Origin: an uncultured Lachnospiraceae bacterium
GTDB taxonomy: Bacteria > Bacillota > Clostridia > Lachnospirales > Lachnospiraceae
DNA length: 13,610 nt
Reading direction: 5' to 3'
Assembly (NCBI GenBank): GCA_934434905.1
Contig: CAKSAI010000059.1
Location: forward strand, 1-13,610
Below are positions 1 to 6,806 of this stretch, in pieces. Positions within the stretch are counted from its first letter, which is position 1. Each line of letters opens with the position of its first letter. The notes beneath the pieces are model-generated. The model was not told where the DNA came from and searched no databases. It saw only the letters and a program-made list of their open reading frames with translations. The position numbers and the translations under genes were made by a program.

Positions 1-37
1 CTTTTTTAAACAATATACTAAAATAGGAGATGGGAAT

Positions 38-283
38 ATGGGGCAAAAGGATATCGCAGAAAAAAACCTCGAGAATTACAATGATGTATTTGCGGACATT
101 ATAAATGTATTGCTGATGAAGGGAATTCAACTGATTCGTCCGGAAGAGCTGATGGCCGTCCGGGAGCAGACCCATTACAAGACAGGGAATGGCGAGCTTC
201 ATGAGATGGAGCGGGATGTAAGCAAATATTGGATGAAGGGAAAAATCAGGCTGTCGCTTTACGGACTGGAAAATCAGACCTGA
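38..283 (+). CDS. N-terminal fragment of the Rpn-like nuclease (81 aa)
   Basis: This is the piece that would be translated from the normal start. It has a good ribosome site and ends two residues after the presumed catalytic E-x-Q motif. It holds most of the predicted PD-(D/E)XK active-site strands but lacks the rest of the fold and the whole C-terminal region, so it is unlikely to be a working nuclease. Confidence 0.5.
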   Translation: MGQKDIAEKNLENYNDVFADIINVLLMKGIQLIRPEELMAVREQTHYKTGNGELHEMERDVSKYWMKGKIRLSLYGLENQT

Positions 284-295
284 ATCGATCCCGAT

Positions 296-1033
296 ATGCC
301 GTTTCGGACAATTGGCTATGACGGAGCCTCCTACCGGGAGCAATTGCTGGAAGATGAAAGCGATGGAAAAAGCATTCAAAAGCATTCCGGGAGGAAAAGA
401 AAGAGAAAACGTGTCCCGGTGGTGACAATTATCCTGTATTTTGGTGAGAAACATTGGCGCTATCCGAATTCTATTCGTGATATGGTGAATGTTCCGCCAG
501 AGCTGGAACCGTATTTTAATGATTATAAGATCTATGTGTTCGAAATTGCCTGGCTGACAGAAGAACAGGTGCAGATGTTTCAGAGTGATTTTCGAATCGT
601 AGCAGACTACTTTGTGCAGAAACGGAAGAATAAGGATTATATTCCTTCTACGCAGAAGATTCGGCATGTGGATGCGGTACTTAAAATGTTGTCTGCCTGT
701 TCAGGTGACAATCGGTTTTGTGAAGCAATAGTTGATAAAAATCAAGCAGAAGGGAAGACGGTGACGACGATGTGTGAAGTTCTTGACAAAATAGTAGCGC
801 AAGGAGAGGCCCGCGGAGAGGCTCGTGGAGAGGCTCGTGGGAGGGAAGCTGAAAGTGTACGTATCATTAGGAAGTTACAGAAGGATATGAATATTTCCGC
901 TATTGCTAAGTTGCTGGAGCTGGAGGAGGATTATGTGACAGAGATTGTATATCTTCTTATGCAAAATCCAGAGAAGTCAGATGTAGAGATTGCGGAAGAA
1001 TATCTGCGCGCGCAAAACAACAGCAGAACTTAA
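296..1033 (+). CDS. C-terminal fragment of the Rpn-like nuclease (245 aa from first ATG)
   Basis: This is the same frame as the upstream fragment, opening at the first ATG after the stop. No Shine-Dalgarno sequence precedes ATG 296, so efficient independent translation from here is doubtful. The fragment begins with MPFRTIGYDGASYR, continues through a basic stretch (KRKRKR) and the typical VVTIILYFGEKHW strand, then an alpha-helical region. It ends with a GEAR repeat linker and a tail of about 55 residues (RIIRKLQKDMNISAIAKLL onward) that resembles the small helical C-terminal domain common at the ends of Rpn proteins. An internal start at about 761 could express only that tail. Confidence 0.5.
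   Translation: MPFRTIGYDGASYREQLLEDESDGKSIQKHSGRKRKRKRVPVVTIILYFGEKHWRYPNSIRDMVNVPPELEPYFNDYKIYVFEIAWLTEEQVQMFQSDFRIVADYFVQKRKNKDYIPSTQKIRHVDAVLKMLSACSGDNRFCEAIVDKNQAEGKTVTTMCEVLDKIVAQGEARGEARGEARGREAESVRIIRKLQKDMNISAIAKLLELEEDYVTEIVYLLMQNPEKSDVEIAEEYLRAQNNSRT
749..763 (+). promoter_or_regulatory. Candidate internal ribosome site and GTG start inside the rpn gene
   Basis: AGAAGGGA at about 748-755 lies 5-7 bases before an in-frame GTG at 761; an in-frame ATG follows at 770 with wide spacing. Initiation at 761 would give about 90 residues: the GEAR repeats plus the C-terminal helical domain. In E. coli, Rpn genes make small C-terminal proteins (RpnS) from internal starts, and these antagonise the full-length nuclease. 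The parallel here is inference from motif position only. Confidence 0.25.
803..838 (+). repeat. 12-bp tandem repeat (three copies) coding for Gly-Glu-Ala-Arg
   Basis: Units at 803-814, 815-826 and 827-838 read GGAGAGGCYCGY. The last two are identical, and a degraded fourth unit follows. Each encodes GEAR in frame, forming a charged linker before the C-terminal domain. Because the unit is 12 bases, copy-number change would alter linker length without shifting the frame. Confidence 0.85.
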
Positions 1034-1049
1034 ATTTTTTCTTAATCCC

Positions 1050-1078
1050 TTGCATTTTCCACGTTTTTACAGTATATT
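1050..1078 (+). promoter_or_regulatory. Probable sigma-A promoter for the CNNM/CorC-type gene
   Basis: TTGCAT (1050-1055) and TATATT (1073-1078) are separated by 17 bases in the short gap between the rpn gene and the TTG start at 1154. The -10 is one base off consensus and the -35 keeps only the TTG, so strength is uncertain. The predicted leader is about 70 bases. Confidence 0.45.
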
Positions 1079-1153
1079 AGACTTTAACTAAATCTTCATG
1101 CCTGTACCACAAGCGTTACAACAAACGAAGCTACTGAAAGGAGTGATTTTTAC

Positions 1154-2434
1154 TTGGACCTAAGTGCGAGTGACATCACACAAATTATTATTCTAGTCGT
1201 ATTGATTCTTTTGTCGGGTTTCTTTTCCTCGGCAGAGACAGCACTGACAACCTGCAACAAGATCAAAATGAGGACTCTGGCAGACAACGGCAATGCAAGC
1301 GCCAAGCGTGTATTGAAGATCACGGACAATTCCGGAAAGATGCTCAGTGCCATCCTGGTAGGCAACAATATTGTGAACCTGTCGGCCTCCTCTATCTCAA
1401 CTTCTCTTGTGATCGGACTGTGGGGAAATAAAGCTGTTGGAATTGCCACCGGCATCATTACTCTGCTGATTCTGATCTTCGGTGAGATATCGCCCAAAAC
1501 CCTGGCCACAATTCATGCAGACAACATTGCTCTGGCCTATTCCGGCGTTATCTCTTTCCTCATGAAGCTGCTGACCCCTGTTATTTTTCTGGTAAATAAG
1601 ATGGCCTTGGGTGTCCTGTTCATACTGCGGGTTGACCCCAACAAGGAACAGAATACCATGACAGAGGACGAGCTTAGAACCATTGTTGACGTGAGCCACG
1701 AGGAGGGCGTCATCGAGACAGAGGAACGCGAGATGATCAACAATGTGTTTGATTTCGGAGACGCCCAGGCCAAGGAGGTCATGGTTCCCCGTATCGATAT
1801 GACCTTTGCGGATATTGACAGTACCTACGATGAACTTCTGGATATCTTCCGGGAGGATCACTTCACGCGGCTGCCGGTGTACGAAGGCTCCACAGACAAC
1901 GTGATCGGTATCATCAATATGAAGGATCTGCTTCTGTGTGAGAATCGGGAGCATTTTGCTGTGCGGGATATCCTGAGGAAGCCTTATTATACGTATGAGC
2001 ATAAGAATACTGCGGAGTTGTTGATCGAGATGCGGCAGTCCTGCAACAATATCGCCATCGTGCTGGACGAATACGGCGCTACTGCCGGACTTATCACGCT
2101 GGAGGATCTTCTGGAGGAGATCGTGGGCGAGATCCGGGACGAATACGATGATGACGAGGAGGATCCGCTTCAGAAGATCAATGACTACGAATATATGGTA
2201 CAGGGTTCCATGAATCTGGAGGATCTAAGCGAAGCCCTGGATCTGGATCTTACTTCTGAGGACTACGATTCCATCGGCGGCTACATGATCGGGCTTCTGG
2301 ATCATCTGCCGACGGTAGGCGAGAGTGTTGTGACACCGGATCAGGTGTTCCTGCGGGTAGAGGATATGGAGAAGAACCGGATCAACAAGATTTTTGTACG
2401 GATACCGGAAAAACAGGACGAAGAAGAGGGGTAG
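1154..2434 (+). CDS. CNNM/CorC-type (HlyC/CorC, UPF0053) membrane protein with CBS pair
   Basis: This 426-residue protein has the full family architecture. An N-terminal DUF21/CNNM membrane domain spans about 1-160, with FFSSAETAL near 22-30, NNIVN near 72 and GEISPKT near 110-116. A cytoplasmic CBS pair follows (about 200-330; VMVPRIDM, HFTRLPVYEG, LDEYGATAGLITLEDLLEEIVG). A C-terminal CorC_HlyC domain ends it (about 345-420; GSMNLEDL, DYDSIGGYMIGLLDHLPTVGE). Bacterial members are implicated in magnesium efflux or homeostasis; the CBS pair usually binds adenine nucleotides. The older hemolysin label is historical. The start is TTG at 1154, placed 10 bases after AAAGGAG (1137-1143). The substrate cannot be told from sequence. 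The gene appears monocistronic, with its own promoter and a terminator that starts at the stop codon. Confidence 0.95.
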   Translation: MDLSASDITQIIILVVLILLSGFFSSAETALTTCNKIKMRTLADNGNASAKRVLKITDNSGKMLSAILVGNNIVNLSASSISTSLVIGLWGNKAVGIATGIITLLILIFGEISPKTLATIHADNIALAYSGVISFLMKLLTPVIFLVNKMALGVLFILRVDPNKEQNTMTEDELRTIVDVSHEEGVIETEEREMINNVFDFGDAQAKEVMVPRIDMTFADIDSTYDELLDIFREDHFTRLPVYEGSTDNVIGIINMKDLLLCENREHFAVRDILRKPYYTYEHKNTAELLIEMRQSCNNIAIVLDEYGATAGLITLEDLLEEIVGEIRDEYDDDEEDPLQKINDYEYMVQGSMNLEDLSEALDLDLTSEDYDSIGGYMIGLLDHLPTVGESVVTPDQVFLRVEDMEKNRINKIFVRIPEKQDEEEG

Positions 2435-2453
2435 GCACTGCCTACCCCTTTAT
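2428..2453 (+). terminator. Intrinsic terminator overlapping the CNNM/CorC-type stop codon
   Basis: A perfect 9-bp stem, GGGGTAGGC (2428-2436) and GCCTACCCC (2440-2448), with a 3-base loop, is followed by a short T tract (TTTAT). The TAG stop (2432-2434) is inside the left arm. The weak T tract makes termination probably incomplete. Confidence 0.65.
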
Positions 2454-2525
2454 CATGCGTAAAAAATATAGAATCTTCGGCAAGGCTCTCGCATATAGTG
2501 TGAAAGGACAAGGAGGATTGGGCGA

Positions 2526-2888
2526 ATGGGAAAGAAAAATATGCTGCTGACGGTACTGAAGATTCTGCTGCTGATGTATGTGATCACAGGACTTTTGCTG
2601 CTGGTGCTGACGCTCCTGCTGGCTAAGGCGCAGCTTGGTGAGAGCGCGGTTTCCATCGGGATCGTGGTGATCTATGTGGTGTCGGGGTTTGTGGGCGGAC
2701 TTCTGGCGGGAAAACGGATGAAGAGCCGGAAGTTCTTCTGGGGCATGGTGATGGGTGCCTGCTATTTTCTGGCGCTTGCCATCGGATCTGTCATATTTCA
2801 TAAAGGGCTGGATATGGATGCCGGACGCTTTGCCACCACGTTGATTCTGTGTATCGCTTCGGGGATGGTGGGCGGAATGGTGGGATAG
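2526..2888 (+). CDS. Small four-helix membrane protein, TIGR04086-like
   Basis: This 120-residue, strongly hydrophobic protein has four predicted membrane helices at about 6-33, 43-62, 70-90 and 103-119. The helix-breaking pattern SGFVGGLLAGKRMKSRKFFWGMVMG and the terminal GMVGGMVG are typical of the TIGR04086 family found across Clostridia. Its function is unknown. AAGGAGG (2510-2516) sits 9 bases before ATG 2526. It is separated from the upstream gene by a terminator and followed by a strong one, so it may be transcribed alone or by leak from upstream; no clear promoter was found in the 90-base gap. The assignment rests on recall of the family pattern. Confidence 0.85.
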   Translation: MGKKNMLLTVLKILLLMYVITGLLLLVLTLLLAKAQLGESAVSIGIVVIYVVSGFVGGLLAGKRMKSRKFFWGMVMGACYFLALAIGSVIFHKGLDMDAGRFATTLILCIASGMVGGMVG

Positions 2889-2909
2889 GCTGCTTCGGCA
2901 GCCTTTTTT
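2888..2909 (+). terminator. Strong intrinsic terminator after the TIGR04086-like gene
   Basis: GGCTGC (2888-2893), a TTCG tetraloop, GCAGCC (2898-2903) and then TTTTTT (2904-2909). The stem begins at the G of the TAG stop codon. It has a stable UUCG-type loop and a full T tract. Confidence 0.92.
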
Positions 2910-2914
2910 CTTTC

Positions 2915-2969
2915 TTTCGAAAATCTTTCAAAATTTCTATAGCGCTTCTTTGGATTTCAGAGTTATACT
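2915..2969 (+). promoter_or_regulatory. Candidate autoregulated promoter of the two-component operon
   Basis: TATACT at 2964-2969 is a good -10, but no -35-like hexamer stands 16-18 bases upstream. Two direct repeats with an 11-bp period, TTTCGAAAATC (2915-2925) and TTTCAAAATTT (2926-2936), lie about 40-60 bases before the predicted start point near 2976. A weak -35 plus helically phased direct repeats is the usual layout for activation by an OmpR/PhoB-family regulator, and one is encoded just downstream. The repeats are AT-rich and could be chance. Confidence 0.35.
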
Positions 2970-3001
2970 AATGGCAACGAAGAATGAAGGAGCAGCTTGC
3001 A

Positions 3002-3724
3002 ATGGAACCGATCAATCACAGTGAGTATCACGTCCTTGTGGTGGAGGATGATGCAGAGATCCGGGACGGGATTGAAATATTCCTGAGAAGTCAGGGCTAT
3101 CAGGTACATAAGGCGGCGGACGGCATAGAGGGCTTAAAGGTGCTGGAGAATAATCCCATAGACCTGGCTATCGTGGACATTATGATGCCTCGCATGGATG
3201 GAATCAAGATGACAATGAAGCTACGGGAAAGCCATGAATTTCCGGTGATCATGCTCTCGGCGAAGTCTGAGGAGACCGATAAAGTCGTGGGGCTCAATAT
3301 CGGGGCCGATGACTACGTGACGAAGCCCTTTACGCCGCTGGAGCTGATGGCGCGGGTGAATTCCCAACTGCGCCGATATACCAGGTTCAAGAACCGGGAA
3401 GGCAACGAGGCAAAGAACGGACGGATCTATATCAACGGAGGCCTGGAGCTCAACGAGGATACGGTGGAGGTGCTGGTGGACGGCAGGCCTGCCAGAATGA
3501 CACCCATTGAGTTTAAGATATTGGCATTACTTATGAAGAATCCGGGGCGTGTGTTCTCGGCGGAGGAGATCTACGAGAGAGTCTGGAATGAGAGAGCGAT
3601 CAATACGGATACCATTATGGTACACGTGAGAAACATTCGGGATAAGATTGAGATCAACCCGAAGGAACCAAAATATTTAAAGGTGGTGTGGGGCATTGGA
3701 TACAAGATCGAAAAGCAGCCGTAG
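3002..3724 (+). CDS. OmpR/PhoB-family response regulator
   Basis: This 240-residue two-domain regulator has a receiver domain at about 10-125 with the acidic pocket D16-D17, phospho-acceptor D59 (AIVDIMMPRMDG), S86 and K108 (YVTKPF). A winged-helix Trans_reg_C domain follows at about 145-238 (MTPIEFKILALLMKNPG, then DTIMVHVRNIRDKIE with the recognition helix, and the wing VVWGIGYKIE). Phosphorylation by the downstream kinase should promote dimerisation and binding to direct repeats. ATG 3002 was chosen over the in-frame ATG 2984 because AAGGAG (2987-2992) is 9 bases before 3002, whereas 2984 has no ribosome site and would lie only about 8 bases from the predicted transcript start. The gene overlaps the kinase by 29 bases. 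The target genes are unknown. Confidence 0.97.
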   Translation: MEPINHSEYHVLVVEDDAEIRDGIEIFLRSQGYQVHKAADGIEGLKVLENNPIDLAIVDIMMPRMDGIKMTMKLRESHEFPVIMLSAKSEETDKVVGLNIGADDYVTKPFTPLELMARVNSQLRRYTRFKNREGNEAKNGRIYINGGLELNEDTVEVLVDGRPARMTPIEFKILALLMKNPGRVFSAEEIYERVWNERAINTDTIMVHVRNIRDKIEINPKEPKYLKVVWGIGYKIEKQP

Positions 3725-5336
3725 CATAAGAACATTTCTGGCCGTCACAGCGGTTCTGGCTGCCACTTTGGGCAGTGTTTATGCATTTCCGATAATCGGA
3801 ATGCATGCGGATCATCAGGCAGCAGATACCTGGGTGATCGATGACTATGATGGATATTGGGAGCAGGCCTACAGCTATTCCGAAGGCGGCAGCGGTCTTC
3901 TGTATTACGGAACGCTGGCGGCATTGCTGCTGATTATGATCCTTCTCACCAGCAGGCATATCTGGCGCGGGACGATAAGCTACGAGCGGAGAGGCAAATG
4001 GTATATGATGGAAGCTGCCATTCTCGCAATTCTTGTGCTGCCGGCAGTCTATGATGCCTTTGTGGATATCAATGTGCAGTATGTGAATATGCTGGATGTG
4101 CAGAACTTTGTGGATGTCATAAAAAGTGGGAATATGGAGCATATTTCGACATTGGCGGAGATGACGCTGGCGGTTTTGGCAATATACACCGGCTGGTATC
4201 TGGGACTGCTCTTCCTGCGTCCGCTGTTCAGCCTGGGAATCCGGGAATATGTGCGCCAGTACAGCCTTATCTATCTGGTCTTAAGTAAGTGCTTCGGATG
4301 GTGCAGGCGGAAGTGGAGGCGGCTTGCAGACGAAGTCAACCATATTGATTTTGGCAAAAAGGGAATAAAGACCATCCGAAATGTGGTACTGCTGAATTTT
4401 CTGGTGCTGGCGGTTTTGTCCTTCTTATGGTTCTTCAGGATATTCGCATTGATCATTTACACGGTGGTGCTGTTTTTCCTGATAAAAAAGCAGTATGACA
4501 GGGTAGGGCAGAATTACCGCTCCCTAATGCAGGCCACTGCCCGTATCGCGCAGGGGGAACTGGATTATGAGGATGAGACGGACTGGGGCTTGTTTGAACC
4601 CTTTAAGGCAGAGCTTACCAAGATTCGCAGCGGATTTGGCAAGGCGGTGGAGAACGAAGTGAAGAGCCAGCGGATGAAGGCGGAGCTCATCACCAATGTC
4701 TCCCATGACCTGAAGACACCGCTGACCGCCATCACCACCTATGTGGAACTATTGAAGGATCCGAATATCACGGAGGAGCAGCGGGCGGCCTATATCCAGA
4801 TCCTGGAGAGAAAGTCACTGCGCTTAAAGGTGCTGGTAGAGGATCTCTTCGAGATCAGCAAGGCCACCAGCAACACAATTCAACTGGAGCTGATGGAGGT
4901 AGATGTGGTGAATCTCATAAAGCAGGTTGCCGTGGAGCATGAGGATAAGTTTGCAGAGCAGAGCCTGGAAGTGCGGTGGAAGGTGCCGGAAGAGAAGACG
5001 GTGCGGCTGCTGGATAATCAGAAGACATACCGTATCTTTGAGAATCTGTTTGGGAATATTGAAAAATATGCCATGCCCGGCAGCCGGGTCTTTGTGGAGA
5101 TCGCAAGGCTTGGTGCAGACGACAAGGTGGAAATTCTGCTTAAGAACGTGTCCGCCCGCGAGCTGGACTTCGACTGCAGGGAGATCACGGAACGGTTTGT
5201 GCGGGGCGATGCTGCCAGAAGCACGGAGGGTTCCGGACTCGGCCTGGCTATCGCCAAGAGCTTCACAGAAGCCCAGAAGGGGACTTTCGAGGTGCTGGTG
5301 GACGGAGATCTGTTTAAGGTGAGAGTCGTGCTGTAA
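3696..5336 (+). CDS. Six-helix sensor histidine kinase partnered with the upstream regulator
   Basis: This 546-residue protein has predicted membrane helices at about 11-30, 67-86, 104-121, 156-177, 228-247 and 248-264. The first outside loop (31-66) is short and acidic (DDYDGYW). A HAMP-like or coiled linker follows, then HisKA with H337 in NVSHDLKTPLTA, and an HATPase_c domain with an N box (ENLFGN, 449-454) and a G2 box (G512-S-G-L-G516). The usual DxGxG of the G1 box is replaced by LKNVSAREL. That is shared, as I recall it, by a VanS-like clostridial kinase group, so it need not mean loss of activity. The start is TTG 3696, inside the end of the regulator gene, with AGGTGG about 9 bases upstream. 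A later start would cost the first helix. The overlap implies translational coupling. The signal sensed is unknown. Confidence 0.95.
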   Translation: MDTRSKSSRSIRTFLAVTAVLAATLGSVYAFPIIGMHADHQAADTWVIDDYDGYWEQAYSYSEGGSGLLYYGTLAALLLIMILLTSRHIWRGTISYERRGKWYMMEAAILAILVLPAVYDAFVDINVQYVNMLDVQNFVDVIKSGNMEHISTLAEMTLAVLAIYTGWYLGLLFLRPLFSLGIREYVRQYSLIYLVLSKCFGWCRRKWRRLADEVNHIDFGKKGIKTIRNVVLLNFLVLAVLSFLWFFRIFALIIYTVVLFFLIKKQYDRVGQNYRSLMQATARIAQGELDYEDETDWGLFEPFKAELTKIRSGFGKAVENEVKSQRMKAELITNVSHDLKTPLTAITTYVELLKDPNITEEQRAAYIQILERKSLRLKVLVEDLFEISKATSNTIQLELMEVDVVNLIKQVAVEHEDKFAEQSLEVRWKVPEEKTVRLLDNQKTYRIFENLFGNIEKYAMPGSRVFVEIARLGADDKVEILLKNVSARELDFDCREITERFVRGDAARSTEGSGLGLAIAKSFTEAQKGTFEVLVDGDLFKVRVVL

Positions 5337-5353
5337 AGAATAGAAAATAATGG

Positions 5354-5382
5354 TTGAGAAAAAAACTGTTTTTGGGTATACT
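5354..5382 (+). promoter_or_regulatory. Sigma-A promoter for hflX
   Basis: TTGAGA (5354-5359), a 17-base spacer and TATACT (5377-5382), each hexamer one base from consensus. The predicted start is near 5389, giving a leader of about 100 bases. The promoter lies within the inverted repeat at 5360-5411. Confidence 0.65.
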
Positions 5383-5411
5383 CGTGGTAGAGTACCTGAG
5401 AACAGTTTTTT
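5360..5411 (+). terminator. Long inverted repeat after the kinase gene, probable terminator around the hflX promoter
   Basis: AAAAAACTGTT (5360-5370) pairs exactly with AACAGTTTTTT (5401-5411), and the right arm doubles as the T tract. An inner stem, GGTATACTC against GAGTACC with a small bulge, continues the hairpin. It would end kinase transcripts in either direction, as the arms are symmetric. The intervening loop contains the -10 of the hflX promoter, so the repeat could instead, or also, be an operator. Confidence 0.5.
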
Positions 5412-5490
5412 GCTTTCGTAATAGGAAAGAAAATCGCATGATTTCATGGCGGAAAGAGAGTGCAGGAGTTTGCCGGAAAAGGAGAGTTGC

Positions 5491-6777
5491 ATGGCAGAAA
5501 CAATAAAAATAGAACAATTACAGGAACGCGTGATCCTGGTAGGCGTGAGCCAGCGGGAGGGGGATGACGCGGAGGATTCCCTTCTGGAGCTTCAGGAGCT
5601 GGTGCATACTGCCGGAGCAGAGGTGGTGGGGACGGTGCTGCAGAAGCGGGAAATGATCCATCCCGGCACATATGTCGGAACCGGGAAGCTTACAGAATTG
5701 CGGCAGCTTCTGACAGAGACGGATGCCACGGGGATCGTCTGCGATGATGAACTGACCCCGGCGCAGATCCGGAACATGGAGGATGTGCTGGATACCAAGA
5801 TCATGGATCGGACGCTGATCATTCTGGATATCTTTGCTGCGCGGGCAAGGACCAGCGAAGGAAAGATCCAGGTGGAGCTGGCACAGCTAAAATATCGGCT
5901 CAGCCGTCTGACGGGTCTTGGCAAGTCCTTAAGCCGTCTTGGCGGAGGAATCGGCACCCGGGGGCCGGGAGAGAAGAAGCTGGAGATGGACCGCCGTTTT
6001 ATCAAGAACCGTATCGCCCAGCTCAACCGGGAACTGGCCGAGGTGCGGCGTCACCGGGAGCTCACCAGGAGTCAGAGGAGCCAGAATCCCACCAGGATTG
6101 CGGCTATCGTAGGATATACCAATGCGGGAAAGTCCACGCTTTTAAACCGACTGACGAATGCCGGAGTGCTGGAAGAGGATCAGTTGTTTGCCACTCTGGA
6201 TCCCACCACCAGGAGCCTGACCCTGGAGAGCGGGCAGAAGATCCTGCTCACGGACACCGTAGGCTTTATCCGCAAGCTGCCCCATCATCTGATCGAGGCC
6301 TTCCGAAGTACACTGGAGGAAGCCAAGTATGCGGATTTTATCATTCATGTGGTGGATGCGTCCAATCCCCAGATGGAGAAGCAGATGCATATCGTATATG
6401 AGACGCTGGAGAGCCTGGGGATTACGGATAAGAAGGTCATTACCTTATTCAATAAGATGGATAAGCTGGAAGCATTGCAGCCGCAAGATGGCACCGGAAA
6501 TGTTCTGCCCTTCCGGCTGTTTCGGGACTTACGGGCAGACCGGACACTCAGGATCTCTGCAGGAACCGGACAGGGGCTTTCGGAACTGAAACAGGTGCTG
6601 GAACAGATCCTGCGGGAGGACAAGCGCCTGTTGGAGGGGATCTTCCCCTATGACCGGGCGGGAGAACTCCAGGCAGTGCGCAAATACGGGGAACTGCTGG
6701 AAGAGGAATACCGGGAGAACGGAATCTATATCAAGGCATTTGTGCCGGAGGCAGTGTTCCGTCGCCTGATGAAATAG
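5491..6777 (+). CDS. hflX: GTPase HflX
   Basis: This 428-residue protein matches full-length HflX. It has an N-terminal HflX subdomain with the conserved GTYVGTGKLTEL and DELTPAQIRNME segments, then the helical linker with the glycine-rich GGGIGTRGPGEKKLE signature. The Obg-like G domain follows: P-loop G208-YTNAGKS-T216, switch region TLDPTTR, DTVGFI (G3), NKMD (G4) and ISAGTG (G5). A short C-terminal domain ends it. HflX binds the 50S subunit and splits stalled or hibernating 70S ribosomes, for example after heat or antibiotic stress, using GTP. ATG 5491 is chosen because AAAGGAG ends 6 bases before it; the in-frame ATG at 5446 has no ribosome site. It is transcribed from its own promoter. 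No terminator was seen before the nrdD promoter. Confidence 0.97.
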   Translation: MAETIKIEQLQERVILVGVSQREGDDAEDSLLELQELVHTAGAEVVGTVLQKREMIHPGTYVGTGKLTELRQLLTETDATGIVCDDELTPAQIRNMEDVLDTKIMDRTLIILDIFAARARTSEGKIQVELAQLKYRLSRLTGLGKSLSRLGGGIGTRGPGEKKLEMDRRFIKNRIAQLNRELAEVRRHRELTRSQRSQNPTRIAAIVGYTNAGKSTLLNRLTNAGVLEEDQLFATLDPTTRSLTLESGQKILLTDTVGFIRKLPHHLIEAFRSTLEEAKYADFIIHVVDASNPQMEKQMHIVYETLESLGITDKKVITLFNKMDKLEALQPQDGTGNVLPFRLFRDLRADRTLRISAGTGQGLSELKQVLEQILREDKRLLEGIFPYDRAGELQAVRKYGELLEEEYRENGIYIKAFVPEAVFRRLMK

Positions 6778-6785
6778 GGTTTCCA

Positions 6786-6801
6786 CAACAATATCTGGTT
6801 T
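6786..6801 (+). promoter_or_regulatory. Upstream NrdR box (weaker)
   Basis: The 16-bp site has the core CAATATCTGG and matches about 11 of 16 positions of the NrdR consensus (acaCwAtATaTwGtgt). It starts exactly 32 bp before the stronger box, the spacing expected for paired NrdR sites, and lies just upstream of the -35 element. Confidence 0.6.
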
Positions 6802-6806
6802 TGGTG

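Larger units (their letters stand above)
38..1033 (+). pseudogene. Rpn/PD-(D/E)XK family nuclease, interrupted by an in-frame TGA
   Basis: One reading frame runs from ATG 38 to the TAA at 1031-1033 and is broken only by TGA at 281-283. Read through, it gives a protein of about 331 residues that looks like the Rpn (recombination-promoting nuclease / putative transposase) group common in Lachnospiraceae. The N-terminal part holds a likely metal-binding Asp in HEMERD (residue 60) and an E-x-Q motif in GLENQT (78-80), which in this superfamily replaces the usual (D/E)xK. IDPDMPFRTIGYDGASYR follows at once after the stop, so the two halves join without loss or overlap. Relatives carry a sense codon here; CGA to TGA would be one transition. 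A ribosome site (AGGAG at 25-29) precedes ATG 38, and a -10-like TATACT lies at 14-19, with any -35 outside the window. Known: E. coli RpnA is a DNA endonuclease, and Rpn proteins have anti-phage and toxic activity. Inferred: inactive unless the stop is read through. Confidence 0.85.

Noticed and set aside
1397..2002. A 201-codon antisense frame under the CNNM/CorC-type gene
   Set aside because: The protein sequence is rich in His, Gln and Asn as expected from reversed coding DNA, and the sense gene is unambiguous.
5446..5490. A longer HflX start at ATG 5446
   Set aside because: There is no ribosome site before it, while AAAGGAG fits ATG 5491, and family homology starts after 5491.
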